Assembly: GCA_038040445.1 (NCBI GenBank)
Contig: JBBPIG010000026.1
Span: 52,757 to 94,656 of the forward strand
Direction: 5' to 3'
Origin: Acidobacteriota bacterium
GTDB lineage: Bacteria > Acidobacteriota > Blastocatellia > UBA7656
Length of the DNA stretch: 41,900 nucleotides
Under the pieces are notes generated by a model. It saw nothing but the letters and a program-made list of their open reading frames with translations. It did not search any database and was not told where the DNA came from. Every line of letters starts with the position of its first letter. Position 1 is the first letter of the stretch. Of the stretch, positions 11,923 to 21,207 are shown piece by piece. A program made the position numbers and the translations under genes.

Positions 11923-13257
11923 TTACTTGGACGCGGTTTCGGTCCGGAGATTTTGACCATCCATGGTGTAGTCCAACCACCCGATCATCATCTCCTCCCA
12001 CGTCTGCGGACCCCAGCGAACTTCCTTGGTCGGGTCAGGATTGTATTTGTTCCGTTCGGAGTTGTCGTGGTGCGCGACGCACTCGATGCGGCTGCCCTTT
12101 GGCGCGGCGACCGGTTCCTTCATGAAGTAAACCAGTTGCCAGTTGAAATCATACTTCGGCACTTTTAGCAGGATCTTCGAAGTGCCGTCTGGGTACACCA
12201 GCTTATACTCGAAGTCCTTCCCGCGAACATGCATGTGCGGCATGAAGCTGACGATGTGAGAGTCTTCCTTAAAGTTAAAGGTCGCTTTTGATTCGTAGTT
12301 CGGGTCGCCGGCCGGGATCACCAGATTGCGAGACACCGCGCCGGTTGTGATTACCCGCTTCTCGACCGGACCCTTTGCGAAGTAGACACCTATGCTTGTC
12401 CGATCCTTACTGGCCTGTCCGTTTGTCGTGTAGTGCATCTGGAAAATGAGCACGGAGCCTTTCTTGATCAGCTTGGCGTGGCCCGGGCGGAGGTTCAGAG
12501 GAGTCATCCCTGGCGCCCAGCCAAGCAGCATTCCGTCCTGAGTGTTACCTCTGCCGCCGGGCTGATTCGATTGCTGAGCAGTTCTTGCTTCGCCTTCGCG
12601 GTTGGCGGCTGCGCCAAGGTTGATCTCGCCCGCCGGCGGCAACGGTCCCTGACCAGGTTCGCGCACGCTGACGATCACGTGGTGCACCACGCTCGGATCA
12701 CCTCGCTTGATCTCAGCAAACTGAACGTACTTGTCTTCGGTGAAGTTGGTGGGCACCACGAAGTGCCTATAGGCAACCACACCGTCCGCGGGCACGCTCG
12801 CTTCCAGAGTCATCGCAAGCTCAACGTCCGGCTTCCCGAACTTCCAACCTACATCCGGCAATGGCGGAGCGGCCGGCCGATCCTTTACGTCTCCCTCTTT
12901 AGCTCCGGCGTCAACCCAGGCGACGATGGTGTCAATCTCCTTCTGGGAGAGACGGCGGTCGTTGGCGAATTCGCCGTGTTGCGGATCAGCGAGCCAGGGC
13001 GGCATCCGGCGCTCAACGACGACCTCGCGAATCGACTTCGCCCAGGGACGAACTTCTTTGTAGTTGAGCAGCGACATTGGAGCGATTTCGCCCGGCCGGT
13101 GACACGCGGCGCAGTTCTTGTACAGAATCGACGCGACATCCTTGTTGAAGGTGACTGAGGATGGCGGCTTGTCGCTAGCGCTTGTCGACAACTGGAATAG
13201 GAAGACCACGGCCAACAGCAGCCCCGCAGTCAGGCAAAGTCCGCTGGTGCGTTTCAT
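11923..13257 (-). CDS. c-type heme / PHM-like dicopper monooxygenase-fold protein, copy 2
   Basis: A 444-residue paralogue of the neighbouring gene with the same order: signal peptide (1-27), heme site CAACH (49-53), MPPW (85-88), then the copper domain with His192-His193, His275, His341-x-His343 and Met423. It differs mainly in a longer low-complexity insert (about 200-250, rich in Gly, Pro, Gln, Ala) between the first two copper motifs, where the shorter paralogue has a Gly-rich stretch. ATG 13257 is chosen over an upstream extension of 38 codons because it starts a signal peptide and has GGAG before it. A promoter at 13343-13371 and a leader hairpin precede it, so it probably leads a transcript with copy 1. 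Confidence 0.82.
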   Translation of the reverse strand: MKRTSGLCLTAGLLLAVVFLFQLSTSASDKPPSSVTFNKDVASILYKNCAACHRPGEIAPMSLLNYKEVRPWAKSIREVVVERRMPPWLADPQHGEFANDRRLSQKEIDTIVAWVDAGAKEGDVKDRPAAPPLPDVGWKFGKPDVELAMTLEASVPADGVVAYRHFVVPTNFTEDKYVQFAEIKRGDPSVVHHVIVSVREPGQGPLPPAGEINLGAAANREGEARTAQQSNQPGGRGNTQDGMLLGWAPGMTPLNLRPGHAKLIKKGSVLIFQMHYTTNGQASKDRTSIGVYFAKGPVEKRVITTGAVSRNLVIPAGDPNYESKATFNFKEDSHIVSFMPHMHVRGKDFEYKLVYPDGTSKILLKVPKYDFNWQLVYFMKEPVAAPKGSRIECVAHHDNSERNKYNPDPTKEVRWGPQTWEEMMIGWLDYTMDGQNLRTETASK

Positions 13258-13302
13258 TTTCTCTCCTCTTCTTAAGCGATGACTGAAGTTTTGATTCCAC
13301 TG

Positions 13303-13323
13303 ATCTCGCTGAACCAGCGAGAT
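13303..13323 (-). other. Perfect leader hairpin
   Basis: ATCTCGCTG (13303-13311) and CAGCGAGAT (13315-13323) form a perfect 9-bp stem with a 3-nt loop. It lies in the leader of the heme-copper gene, 45 nt before its start codon and downstream of the predicted promoter. No T-tract follows. It may stabilise the mRNA or be a protein site. Confidence 0.6.
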
Positions 13324-13342
13324 GTCCTCTAACTGTTTGTCA

Positions 13343-13371
13343 ACTCTAGCCCTAAGTCGAGCGGTTGTCAA
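13343..13371 (-). promoter_or_regulatory. Promoter of the heme-copper gene pair
   Basis: On the minus strand, TTGACA (13366-13371) is 17 nt from TAGAGT (13343-13348), a 4 of 6 match to the -10 consensus. It points to the start codon at 13257, with a leader of about 80 nt. Confidence 0.5.
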
Positions 13372-13398
13372 TTGAACTATCGCATTGTTGACTAACCA

Positions 13399-14673
13399 CT
13401 AATCCGAAATAGCCTGATAAGCGAGTTGCCGGAACTGGGTGCCGTACGTCAGATTCGTGTGGGGCAAAATCTGAATCATGAAAATTCCGATCATCTGCTC
13501 CTTGGGATCAATCCAGAAGCGCGTTCCCGCGGCGCCTCCCCAAAAGTACTCGCCCGCCGAACCAATCACTCCGGTCTTCCCGGCGCTGTGACCGACTGCC
13601 ATTGTGAAGCCGAAGCCGTAGCCCTTTGGCAGCAGGCCGCCGCGCGGCATCTCCCCAAGGTGGTCTGAAGTCATCAACTCAACCGTCTTGCGGCTCAACA
13701 GTCGAACGCCGTCAAGCTCCCCTCCGTTGAGCAGCATCTGGCAGAACCGCAAATAGTCCGAAGCGGTTGACACCGATTGCGAGCCGCCGCCGAAATTCAC
13801 CGCGGGCTTGAGGTAAGAGCTTTGCGCAGGCGTGGTGTTGAGCTTGATGGTCCCACCATCGGCTGGCGCGTAGAGTTTCGAAAACCGGCTCGCCTTCTCA
13901 GCCGGCACCGTATAGCCTGTGTCGACCATGCCCAACGGTTTGAAGATCCGTTCTTCGAGGAACTTGTCGTAGGGTTTGCCCGAAACGACTTCGACCAGCC
14001 GCGCCAAAACATCCATCGAGAGGCCGTACTCCCACATCGTCCCCGGTTGATGTACCAGCGGCGCCTGGCTGATCTTTTTGACCATTTCGCCGATTGTTTG
14101 ATCGGTGGAGTTGGTCCCGAGCTTTTCATAAATGAATTTACCTTCCGCGTCTGCGGGCCCTCGGTAATCGATCCCTGAAGTGTGCCGCAGCAGATCGAGG
14201 ATCGTGATCTCACGCTGAGCAGGAACGCTGTAACGCGTCTTCTTGCCGGTCTGCGGATCGGTTTCGACAACCGCAACCTTCATGTTGGCAAGCTCGGGAA
14301 GATACTTGGAGACCGGATCGCTGAGGTAGAACTTACCTTCCTCGTATAGCAGCATCACCGCGACGCCGGTGATCGGCTTGGTCATCGAGTACATGCGGAA
14401 GATCGTGTCCTTGCGCATGCTGACCCCGGCCTCTTTGTCCTGAAATCCGTAGGTCTCGAAATAGCCCACCTTGCCTCGGCGCGCGATCAGGCCGATCGCC
14501 CCGGCGATATGTCCCTGGGCTACGTGTTCCTTCATCACCGCATTGATGCGATCGAGACGTTCGTTGGAAAGCCCTGTTCCGTTTGGCGCGACTGAGCGAA
14601 TTCCCTGACCAGCAGCGCCAACCGCCAAAAGTACAACCGCAAAAATCGACATCACGCGAGTAGACGGCTTCAT
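13399..14673 (-). CDS. Secreted serine hydrolase, beta-lactamase fold, second copy
   Basis: A 424-residue protein of the beta-lactamase/EstB family with a signal peptide at 1-22. The nucleophile motif SMTK is at 96-99, the Tyr motif YGLS at 216-219, and a WGGAAGT stretch near residue 375 stands where the third motif is expected. It resembles the protein at 6227-7576 along its length, so the two are paralogues on either side of the amidohydrolase and heme-copper genes. The frame is open 71 codons further upstream, but ATG 14673 has AAGGAG before it, and a strong promoter lies inside the would-be extension, which excludes the longer form for that transcript. The substrate is unknown; esterase or D-peptidase activity is as likely as beta-lactamase. 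Confidence 0.88.
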   Translation of the reverse strand: MKPSTRVMSIFAVVLLAVGAAGQGIRSVAPNGTGLSNERLDRINAVMKEHVAQGHIAGAIGLIARRGKVGYFETYGFQDKEAGVSMRKDTIFRMYSMTKPITGVAVMLLYEEGKFYLSDPVSKYLPELANMKVAVVETDPQTGKKTRYSVPAQREITILDLLRHTSGIDYRGPADAEGKFIYEKLGTNSTDQTIGEMVKKISQAPLVHQPGTMWEYGLSMDVLARLVEVVSGKPYDKFLEERIFKPLGMVDTGYTVPAEKASRFSKLYAPADGGTIKLNTTPAQSSYLKPAVNFGGGSQSVSTASDYLRFCQMLLNGGELDGVRLLSRKTVELMTSDHLGEMPRGGLLPKGYGFGFTMAVGHSAGKTGVIGSAGEYFWGGAAGTRFWIDPKEQMIGIFMIQILPHTNLTYGTQFRQLAYQAISD

Positions 14674-14815
14674 GAGTTTCTCCTTCCGTAACAATTCTTG
14701 CTCCTCCGATGTGCTACCGAGAGATGATTCCACCAAGTAAGGCCACGATCTGGCTGCTGCCTTCGATTTAGAGTTCTTTTGAGATGGTTCAAGCGCAGCG
14801 GCCAGCCGCTGCGGT

Positions 14816-14843
14816 TTTATATCAGCAAAAGCAAGAGTGTCAA
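14816..14843 (-). promoter_or_regulatory. Promoter of the second serine hydrolase
   Basis: TTGACA (14838-14843) and TATAAA (14816-14821) on the minus strand, spacing 16 nt. A hairpin with a perfect 7-bp stem (14795-14801 with 14806-14812) sits at the expected start of the transcript. Confidence 0.6.
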
Positions 14844-14895
14844 GCGCGAGGTCCGGCGGGTGCATCAGGGAACTTCCAGCTCGCAAAGATTATGC

Positions 14896-14925
14896 TTGAC
14901 GCCTGCGCGCATCCTGGGCTTTAAT
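14896..14925 (+). promoter_or_regulatory. Promoter of the SdpI-like gene
   Basis: TTGACG (14896-14901) and TTTAAT (14920-14925) are 18 nt apart, pointing to the SdpI-like gene. It is back to back with the minus-strand promoter at 14816-14843. Confidence 0.5.
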
Positions 14926-14984
14926 TCGGACCGAGAAGGCGGCCCCTTCCTCAAAGTGAATCTGAAAGGCAGTTGCTGTTTCAA

Positions 14985-15326
14985 ATGTTGATCTACGGAT
15001 ATCTCTTGATGACGAGCGATATCGTGCTGATTCTGGGCGGCGCGACTATGTATTGGTTTTCCCCCAGGCTTAGACGCCACTGGGCCCTCGGCTATGGTTC
15101 GCCGCGATCGATGGTCAATGACGCCACCTGGCAGACAGCAAACAGATTTGCCGGGGCAGCCCTTGCAGTCCTGACGCTGACTGCGATGTCACTCCAGGTT
15201 AGCCTGTGGAGCGTGATCGAGTTGAATGATCTAGCCCAAACACTTTCGCTGGCATTGACTCTATCGCTCCCATTCCTCGCAATGTATTTCACCGAAGTGT
15301 ATCTGGCACGGGTCTTCAGAAACTAA
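14985..15326 (+). CDS. SdpI-family membrane protein
   Basis: A small membrane protein of about 113 residues with three hydrophobic segments (about 4-25, 57-77, 85-105). The signature GYGSPRSM followed by NDATWQTANRFAG (37-57) is the conserved SdpI/YhfL motif. SdpI in Bacillus gives immunity to the SDP killing factor; most other members have no known role, and no toxin gene is visible nearby. The start is uncertain: TTG at 14973 has a close AAAGG, ATG at 14985 lies 14 nt from it, and ATG 15009 would remove part of the first membrane segment. It is the first gene of a plus-strand run with an alpha/beta hydrolase about 200 nt downstream. Confidence 0.75.
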   Translation: MLIYGYLLMTSDIVLILGGATMYWFSPRLRRHWALGYGSPRSMVNDATWQTANRFAGAALAVLTLTAMSLQVSLWSVIELNDLAQTLSLALTLSLPFLAMYFTEVYLARVFRN

Positions 15327-15530
15327 TCCCGAAGCATAGATCCGCGAAGATGGTGGCCTGTAACATGCGCTTCACTAGTCAATGAGTGGGGTATCCGCGC
15401 AAATCCGCCGAATCAGTCTCACCCGTGGTCTATGCGGCGGTGGCAAATGCGATTCTTACGAACCCATAGACCACCCATGACCGCGGGTTTGACGGATTCG
15501 CACCGATTTCGCTTCAAATTGGAGGAACCG

Positions 15531-16391
15531 TTGGAGCCCATTTCACACTACTATTACTCGCACCGCTTAAAGCTGCACTTCTGGGATTGGGGCAATGAAG
15601 GCAAGCCCGCGCTCATCCTGGTTCACGGCGGGTTGGATCACGCTCGCAACTGGGATTGGGTCGCCCGAGCGCTACGCACGCAGTTTCACGTCTATGCAAT
15701 CGATCTTCGCGGGCACGGCAATAGCCAGTGGGCTCCCGGAGCGCTCTACAGCATAGCCGAGCACGTGCTTGACCTCTCGGCACTCGCCGACATCATCAAT
15801 GCCTCTCCCATCTACCTGGTCGGCCATTCGTTGGGCGGGATCGTCACCCTGTTCTATTCCGGCGTCTACCCGGATCGAGTAAAGAAAGCGATCTCGATCG
15901 AAGGCCTGGGCCCGCCCACCAACCATCGCATATTCCGGCCTGCCTCGGAACGAATGCGCAACTGGATCGAAGCGATTCGACAGACCGAGCGCCGTGACCC
16001 GCACAGCTACCCGAGCCTCGATTCAGCGGTCGCCCGAATGAAAGAAGCCAACCCGCATCTTTCAGATGAAGTAGCCCGGCATCTGACGCTTCACGGCACT
16101 AACTGGAACGCCGACGGTTCGCTGGTGTGGAAGTTCGACAACTATGCGCGGCCGTTCGCGCCTTACGGTCACAACCGGGAGGACTTCGTCGAGATAATGG
16201 GCCAGATCACATGTCCGGTCTTGTTGTTCTGGGGAATGGAAAGCTGGGCGCCCGATCCTGAATCGGACGGCCGCGCTCAGGTCATCAAGAACCAGCGTCT
16301 GATCAAAGTCGCCGGCGCCGGTCACTGGGTCCACCACGATCAGTTGGAGGTATTCCTAACAGAGACGATGAAGTTTCTCCTCGAGCCCTGA
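15531..16391 (+). CDS. Alpha/beta hydrolase
   Basis: A 286-residue hydrolase with the alpha/beta fold and no signal peptide, so probably cytoplasmic. The oxyanion motif HGG is at 32-34, the nucleophile elbow GHSLGG gives Ser100, and the C-terminal GHWVHHD supplies the catalytic His. The acid is probably one of the Asp residues in WAPDPESD. A longer frame exists from ATG 15432, but TTG at 15531 is preferred: GGAGG stands 5 nt before it, the product starts right at the first expected strand, and the additional 33 residues have no family resemblance. Esterases, epoxide hydrolases and C-C hydrolases share this pattern; the substrate is unknown. Confidence 0.83.
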   Translation: MEPISHYYYSHRLKLHFWDWGNEGKPALILVHGGLDHARNWDWVARALRTQFHVYAIDLRGHGNSQWAPGALYSIAEHVLDLSALADIINASPIYLVGHSLGGIVTLFYSGVYPDRVKKAISIEGLGPPTNHRIFRPASERMRNWIEAIRQTERRDPHSYPSLDSAVARMKEANPHLSDEVARHLTLHGTNWNADGSLVWKFDNYARPFAPYGHNREDFVEIMGQITCPVLLFWGMESWAPDPESDGRAQVIKNQRLIKVAGAGHWVHHDQLEVFLTETMKFLLEP

Positions 16392-16466
16392 GGCCGCGAC
16401 GCTGGGCGCCAGAACACCGCCCCTTCTTCAGCACTATTTGGCTCTTTTCTCTCATCCCAAATTGCG

Positions 16467-16472
16467 TATAAT
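16467..16472 (+). promoter_or_regulatory. Possible -10 element of the kinase gene
   Basis: A perfect TATAAT lies 101 nt before the kinase start codon, in the AT-richest part of the gap. No good -35 is seen at 16-18 nt upstream, so the promoter call is tentative. Confidence 0.35.
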
Positions 16473-16572
16473 TGAGCGTTGAAGATTCCTCGGGTAAGAC
16501 CTTGACTTACCGCTCTTGAGCCTTCCGCGGGTCTCAGCGGCCTGACGATGAATATCAAGGCGTGACACCTGG

Positions 16573-18894
16573 ATGATATCTCAAAGCATCTCCCACTACC
16601 GCATCATTGAAAAAATCGGCGCAGGCGGAATGGGCGAGGTTTATCTAGCTGAAGACACGCGCTTGGGCCGCAAGGTCGCCTTAAAAGTGCTACCCGCTCA
16701 ATTCACCAAGGATGAGAGCCGGTTGCGCCGCTTTGAGAAGGAGGCGCGGGCCACTTCTGCGCTCAATCACCCCAACATCCTTACCGTTTTTGAAGTCGGC
16801 CAGACCGAAGACCTGCATTTCATCGCCACAGAATTCATAGAGGGCAAGACGCTGCGTCAATATGCTGCACTCACAAGAATCGAGTTGAGCAAAGCGCTGG
16901 ATATCAGCATCCAAGTTGCGAGCGCACTATCGGTAGCACATCAGGCGGGTATCGCGCATCGGGACATCAAGCCCGAGAATCTGATGTTACGAGAGGATGG
17001 CTATGTAAAAGTGCTCGACTTCGGGTTGGCAAAACTGATCGGGGAAAAAGGCCCAACAACCGACACGGAAGCCGCAACTATCGCCAAGGCCGACACTGCC
17101 CCGGGCACAGTTATGGGGACAGCAAACTACATGTCGCCGGAGCAGGTGCGAGGACTGGAAATCGATCCGCGCACTGACATCTTCAGCCTGGGTGTGGTGC
17201 TTTATGAGTTGATTGCCCGTCGCCGGCCGTTTGATGGCCCGACACCGACAGACGTGATCGTCGCAATAGTGGCCAAGGAACCTGCGCCCCTCGGTCAGTT
17301 CGCGCCAAATGTTCCAAACGAGTTGGAGCGTATTGTTACCAAGGCGCTCGCCAAGGATCGCGAAGAAAGGTATCAATCAGCCAAAGACTTGCTAATTGAT
17401 CTCAAGCGATTGAAGCAACGTTTAGAGGTTGAGGCTGAAATCTCACGTAGCTTCCCATCAGGAATCGAACGGCAGAGTTCGGGGGAATTGCCGAAGCTTC
17501 TCCCTTCGATTGCCGTGTTGCCGTTCGCAAACACGAGCGCAGACCCTGACAACGAGTATTTTTGCGAGGGGCTTGCCGAAGAATTGATAAACGCGCTGGC
17601 AAAACTCGACGGGTTGCGGGTGATGGCTCGCACTTCTGCCTTTTCGTTCAAGGGCAAGAATGCCGACGTACGCGAAATAGGCATGAAGCTGAATGTGAGC
17701 AGTGTTCTTGAAGGAAGTGTGAGAAAAGTTGGAAATCGGTTGAGAATCATGGCGCAACTCATCAACGTGGCTGATGGCTACCATATTTGGTCAGAACGGT
17801 ACGATCGCCAGATGGAAGACATATTCGATATTCAGGATGAACTGTCGCTTGCCATTACCAACGCGCTGAAAGTCAGATTGCTCGACACCGAAAGAGCTGC
17901 GCTGCTCCAGCGCCGCATAGACAACCCGGAAGCCTATCGGCTGTATCTCCTGGGACGGTTTCATCTCAATAAGTACACGGAAGAGGGGTGCAAGAAGGCC
18001 GTCGAATACTTTGAGCAGGCAATTGGGATCGAGCCCGGCTACGCGCCGGCTTACAGCGGGCTCGCGGATTCCTACAGAAGGCTCTGGATCTTTGGCTATA
18101 TTCCTCCGGACAAGACGGTGCCGCAGTGGAAGACAGCGGCGGCAAAAGCTCTCGAACTCGACGACACCCTGGCCGAAGCTCACGTTTCTCTGGCGTCGCT
18201 CAAATGTCTCTATGATTGGGATTGGCGCGGAGCTGAACTCGAATTCAAGCGCGGCATCGAGTTGGATCCAAACAATCCTCTAGCATATCAGAATTATGGC
18301 TACGTTTTCATAGCGCGGGGGCAGATGGAAGAAGCATTGGCGCAAAGCCGTCGCGCGCTCGAGCTTGATCCACTCTCGATGACACAGAACACGCATATGG
18401 GATATATCCTAGCCTACGCCCGGCAGTACGATCGAGCTCTAGAACGAGGACGCAAGATTATCGAAATCGAGCCTCGGCATCACGGCGGTTATACTCTCAT
18501 GGGGTACGCATATCGAGCGAAAGAGATGTACAACGAAGCCTTAGAAGTTATCCAGAAATCTATTGCTTTGGGCGGCGGAGCGGTGGCCATGATTATCGCT
18601 GCAGGCAGTTACGCAGGAATGGGAAAGCTCGACGAGGCGCGCCAGGGACTCGACAAACTACTGGCGATACGACAGCAAAAATATATGCCCGCATATTTCA
18701 TAGCGTCGATTTACTCAGCGCTTGGAGATACAGATAGGGCATTCGACTGGCTGGAAAAGGCCTATGAGGAGCACAACGGTTTTCTGGTTTTCCTGAAGGT
18801 ACAGCAGTCCTTTGACCGCCTGCACTCAGACCCCAGGTTCAACGAACTATTGCGGCGCATCGGATTGCCGCTTGAGACTTCCGTCTCTCGCTAG
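16573..18894 (+). CDS. Ser/Thr protein kinase with TolB-like and TPR modules
   Basis: A 773-residue Hanks-type kinase. The kinase domain spans about 9-275: glycine loop GAGGMGEV (16-23), Lys38, Glu57, HRDIKPEN (129-136) with catalytic Asp131, DFG (149-151) and MSPEQ in the activation segment. A linker leads to a domain starting SIAVLPFANTS (about 315-430) of the TolB-N/FlgO type often found in regulatory proteins, then TPR repeats to the end (about 445-760). No membrane segment is seen, so it is probably cytosolic, unlike PknB with its external PASTA domains. This kinase-TolB-TPR layout is common in Acidobacteria. ATG 16573 has only a weak upstream AAGG. The 221-nt gap after it shows nothing recognisable. 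Confidence 0.92.
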   Translation: MISQSISHYRIIEKIGAGGMGEVYLAEDTRLGRKVALKVLPAQFTKDESRLRRFEKEARATSALNHPNILTVFEVGQTEDLHFIATEFIEGKTLRQYAALTRIELSKALDISIQVASALSVAHQAGIAHRDIKPENLMLREDGYVKVLDFGLAKLIGEKGPTTDTEAATIAKADTAPGTVMGTANYMSPEQVRGLEIDPRTDIFSLGVVLYELIARRRPFDGPTPTDVIVAIVAKEPAPLGQFAPNVPNELERIVTKALAKDREERYQSAKDLLIDLKRLKQRLEVEAEISRSFPSGIERQSSGELPKLLPSIAVLPFANTSADPDNEYFCEGLAEELINALAKLDGLRVMARTSAFSFKGKNADVREIGMKLNVSSVLEGSVRKVGNRLRIMAQLINVADGYHIWSERYDRQMEDIFDIQDELSLAITNALKVRLLDTERAALLQRRIDNPEAYRLYLLGRFHLNKYTEEGCKKAVEYFEQAIGIEPGYAPAYSGLADSYRRLWIFGYIPPDKTVPQWKTAAAKALELDDTLAEAHVSLASLKCLYDWDWRGAELEFKRGIELDPNNPLAYQNYGYVFIARGQMEEALAQSRRALELDPLSMTQNTHMGYILAYARQYDRALERGRKIIEIEPRHHGGYTLMGYAYRAKEMYNEALEVIQKSIALGGGAVAMIIAAGSYAGMGKLDEARQGLDKLLAIRQQKYMPAYFIASIYSALGDTDRAFDWLEKAYEEHNGFLVFLKVQQSFDRLHSDPRFNELLRRIGLPLETSVSR

Positions 18895-19115
18895 ACGGCG
18901 ATATTCGCGTCGAAAAGCCGCGAGCGTCGCGCCATCTACGTGGCCTAGCGGAATGACGGGCGCACCCGAACGCTCAACTGACGAGGCGCCCCGAGTGCGT
19001 GCCCTCAAACGGACTCCCGAAGTAATAAGCGAACCGCCTATCCATAAGGTTCAACACGTCAAACTCAACGCTAGCCCGACTCAGGTTTGACACGGCCTTA
19101 ACGCCTGAAAACTCT

Positions 19116-19949
19116 TCAGTGAGTTAGCAGCTTGCTGAGATCCTTCTCAAGCCCGGTTAGACGATAAACCCCAGCTTCGATTCGCGCGGCATATCCCTCA
19201 TCCACCAACGCGTGGTTGCCGAGCCCGGCATCGGGGCGCGATAGCCCGGTCACACGCGCCAACTCCCCGGGAACGGTCAGACCCGCCCCTTGTAAGAACG
19301 CGCGGGCTATCTCGCACAGCGCCTCGCGACGCGACACCTTTGTCGATAGCTCGTGGGGAAAGCGTCCTTCTGCCAGCGTCCAGATGTAAGTGAACGTCGG
19401 TTCGTAAAGGACCTCTGACGGAATGACTTTCATCGCGCGTTGAAGCTCGTCGATGGCTCGCGTGAACCGCGCGCGATCGGTCACCCCTGACTCCGCTCGA
19501 AGGTCCCGAGTCCCCATCTCCCATTCGCGGCGAAGGGTTTTGAGAATCGCGCGCGCGCCGGGCGAAAGCAGCTCGGATTCTTTTCTTCGCGGAACTCCCC
19601 ACAGCACGTTGAAGTGCGGAATGAGTCGCGGCGCTATGAACGTCGACTTTCGCTTCACTAGCTTCGCATAGTAGACACGGCCGCGACGCAAGGCCTCGTC
19701 TTTGATGTACCACGCGAGACTCGCTTCGGGGTCCTTCTGAACGTTGCGCGGCATGTAAGCGTCGCGGCGGCCACAGACTGCGATGTAAAGCGAAGGTCCG
19801 GGTCTCCGCGAGTCGGTCAACGTCGCGCAGAAGCCCAACGATTCGACAAACTGTTCAGCGCGCACGACGTCCTCGACTCGAAGCTCCGGCATCCGGCGCC
19901 ACGTCTTGTCGCGATACGCTTCAAACTCTTCTGGAAGGATATGAATCAT
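19116..19949 (-). CDS. Winged-helix protein, possibly AlkZ-related
   Basis: A 277-residue protein with no signal peptide. The middle segment (about 125-180) with [16 protein letters not shown] and the C-terminal segment with [14 protein letters not shown] look like winged-helix or helix-turn-helix modules. The arrangement and motifs such as [12 protein letters not shown] and [15 protein letters not shown] remind me of proteins distantly related to the AlkZ/YcaQ DNA glycosylases, but I cannot confirm this and no catalytic residue can be named. No ribosome binding site precedes ATG 19949. The start overlaps the end of a dedA remnant by 29 nt, so translation may be coupled to it, or the original upstream region has been replaced. 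Confidence 0.6.
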   Translation of the reverse strand: MIHILPEEFEAYRDKTWRRMPELRVEDVVRAEQFVESLGFCATLTDSRRPGPSLYIAVCGRRDAYMPRNVQKDPEASLAWYIKDEALRRGRVYYAKLVKRKSTFIAPRLIPHFNVLWGVPRRKESELLSPGARAILKTLRREWEMGTRDLRAESGVTDRARFTRAIDELQRAMKVIPSEVLYEPTFTYIWTLAEGRFPHELSTKVSRREALCEIARAFLQGAGLTVPGELARVTGLSRPDAGLGNHALVDEGYAARIEAGVYRLTGLEKDLSKLLTH

Positions 19950-20085
19950 CGGAGGCAGCGAAGGACCCGGCGGCCAGGAGAATGGCCTCGCCGGGCACGG
20001 GTACTCCCGCGTTTTCCAGCATCACGCCGAAGAAGACCACCCAGTAGCCGTATCGTTGGAAGTAGGAGAGGAGGGTTGAGAGCAT
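19921..20085 (-). pseudogene. dedA-family N-terminal remnant
   Basis: A 54-codon frame reading ATG 20085 to TGA 19921. Residues 8-41 contain [20 protein letters not shown] and [13 protein letters not shown], the typical start of DedA/SNARE-associated membrane proteins, which run to about 200 residues. After residue 44 the DedA resemblance ends and the frame runs 29 nt into the downstream gene before stopping. The rest of dedA is therefore missing, most simply by a deletion with an endpoint near 19950-19960. It starts 38 nt after the end of the broken toxin gene. Confidence 0.75.
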
Positions 20086-20123
20086 ACCTCGTTGATTGCG
20101 GACTGACCGACAGATTGGTTGCG

Positions 20124-20531
20124 CTATGGCTGCCTATTGAAACCAGCCTGAACAAAGTCGTCATCAAAAGTAAACGCGATACTAGCACCGAGCCGCTTCA
20201 TCACTATGAAAGATATGCAATCCGTCAGAGAGAAATCCTTGTCCTGATGTTGTTGGAAGTACTGCCACCCTTCGTAGAATAGCGCCTAATCAACATGAAC
20301 TAGCTCGACGGAAGTGCTAACCAAAAGATTGTTCCCAACCTGAACCGCCTTTGCATGATGCCCTCGACTATTGAAATAGGTAACAACCTCATCGAAGACA
20401 TAGGATGTCGTCACAAATGACGGAGGCGACTGAATGATGGTTTGCCAGTGCTGTTTGGCCGCCAGATGGTTTTGGTCTTTCGCTAATTCCAGGGCTAACA
20501 AATAGCTCGTATCAAGGAAGACTTTGCTCAT
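20124..20531 (-). pseudogene. VapC-like PIN-domain toxin with in-frame stop
   Basis: From ATG 20531 the frame encodes 81 residues, with MSKVFLDTSYLLAL (Asp7) and FDEVV (Asp47, Glu48), and then meets TAG at 20286-20288. Reading on in the same frame gives 53 more codons that complete a PIN domain, with the conserved LTD (Asp104) and TFD (Asp123) motifs, ending at TAG 20124-20126. The full 135-codon length is normal for VapC toxins, which are Mg-dependent ribonucleases. The short product would lack two of the four acidic residues and should be inactive. A single GAG-to-TAG change explains it. The start overlaps the antitoxin stop in an ATGA. Confidence 0.88.
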
Positions 20532-20737
20532 CGTTGATAGATGTACCGGTCATGTTCCACCGAAGCATCAGTTACATCGTCGTCGATTGGATCTTGGCCA
20601 AGCTGAAGGATGGGGTCATTCGCAGGAAGAGGAACGATTACAATCAGACCGTTTTCCTTCCTGATCTCCACTTCCTTGATGCCTTCCAGAAGCCGTTTGG
20701 GAATGAGTAGACCTTGATCGGTTACTTCTGTTCTCAT
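20528..20737 (-). CDS. AbrB/MazE-type antitoxin
   Basis: A 69-residue protein with the swapped-hairpin DNA-binding fold of AbrB-like antitoxins: VTDQGLLIPKRLLEG and IRKENGLIVIVP (about 5-37), then an acidic tail (residues about 40-69) that would bind the toxin. GAGAGGG precedes ATG 20737. Its stop overlaps the toxin start in ATGA, the usual sign of translational coupling in vapBC operons. Such antitoxins repress their own operon. Because the toxin gene is interrupted, this copy may be an orphan that still could neutralise related toxins or repress DNA targets (inference). Confidence 0.8.
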   Translation of the reverse strand: MRTEVTDQGLLIPKRLLEGIKEVEIRKENGLIVIVPLPANDPILQLGQDPIDDDVTDASVEHDRYIYQR

Positions 20738-20865
20738 AGATCCCTCTCAGCGGAAGTTTATAAGAGCGCATTATAGCACATCTATCTGAAGCCGCCCCCG
20801 AGGCTCCGCTCCCCGGTCCTGTTTGTCCAGCATTCTGCGTCAGCAGGCACGTGATCAAGCTTCAA

Positions 20866-21099
20866 CTATGAGGAGCGTACAGCGAGAAGTTTTTTGCGGA
20901 CTGCAGTCGAGAACTCAACAAAAACGAAATGGCTCTTGTCATAGAGGTAGTCCTCGCCGCTCTCATCGACGATGCGTACTAGATCATCCTTGGCTGCCGT
21001 TGGATCCGGTATCACGGGATAGACTTTGCTGAGAATCAGCGACATCTTGTATCCACTGTCGTCAACGCATAACACAAATTCTTTCGTCGATGGCTTCAT
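20866..21099 (-). CDS. Small conserved hypothetical protein
   Basis: A 77-residue protein without a signal peptide or membrane segment. The stretch FVLCVDDSGYKMSLILSKVY and the later RIVDESGEDYLYDKSHFVFV resemble a small conserved family known from many bacterial genomes, often near toxin-antitoxin genes; no function is known to me. GGAAG lies 5 nt before ATG 21099. It stands alone, 128 nt before the antitoxin gene on the same strand. Confidence 0.7.
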   Translation of the reverse strand: MKPSTKEFVLCVDDSGYKMSLILSKVYPVIPDPTAAKDDLVRIVDESGEDYLYDKSHFVFVEFSTAVRKKLLAVRSS

Positions 21100-21207
21100 T
21101 ATTCTTCCAATAGGCGCGCTTTTCGATATCGGTGGAGGTGGGTCTCTGGTGTAGAGCCCACAAAACCAGCCTCGCCGACGGTGATGCCCACGCGCGAAAC
21201 GAAAAAC

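Noticed and set aside
19941-20282. A 113-codon plus-strand frame
   Set aside because: It is the complement of the dedA remnant and the 3' part of the PIN toxin gene, both of which have clear family sequence on the minus strand.
20286-20288. Recoding of TAG as an amino acid to explain the PIN toxin gene
   Set aside because: Other genes in the window use TAG as a normal terminator (for example at 7832 and 30900), so general recoding is not supported.
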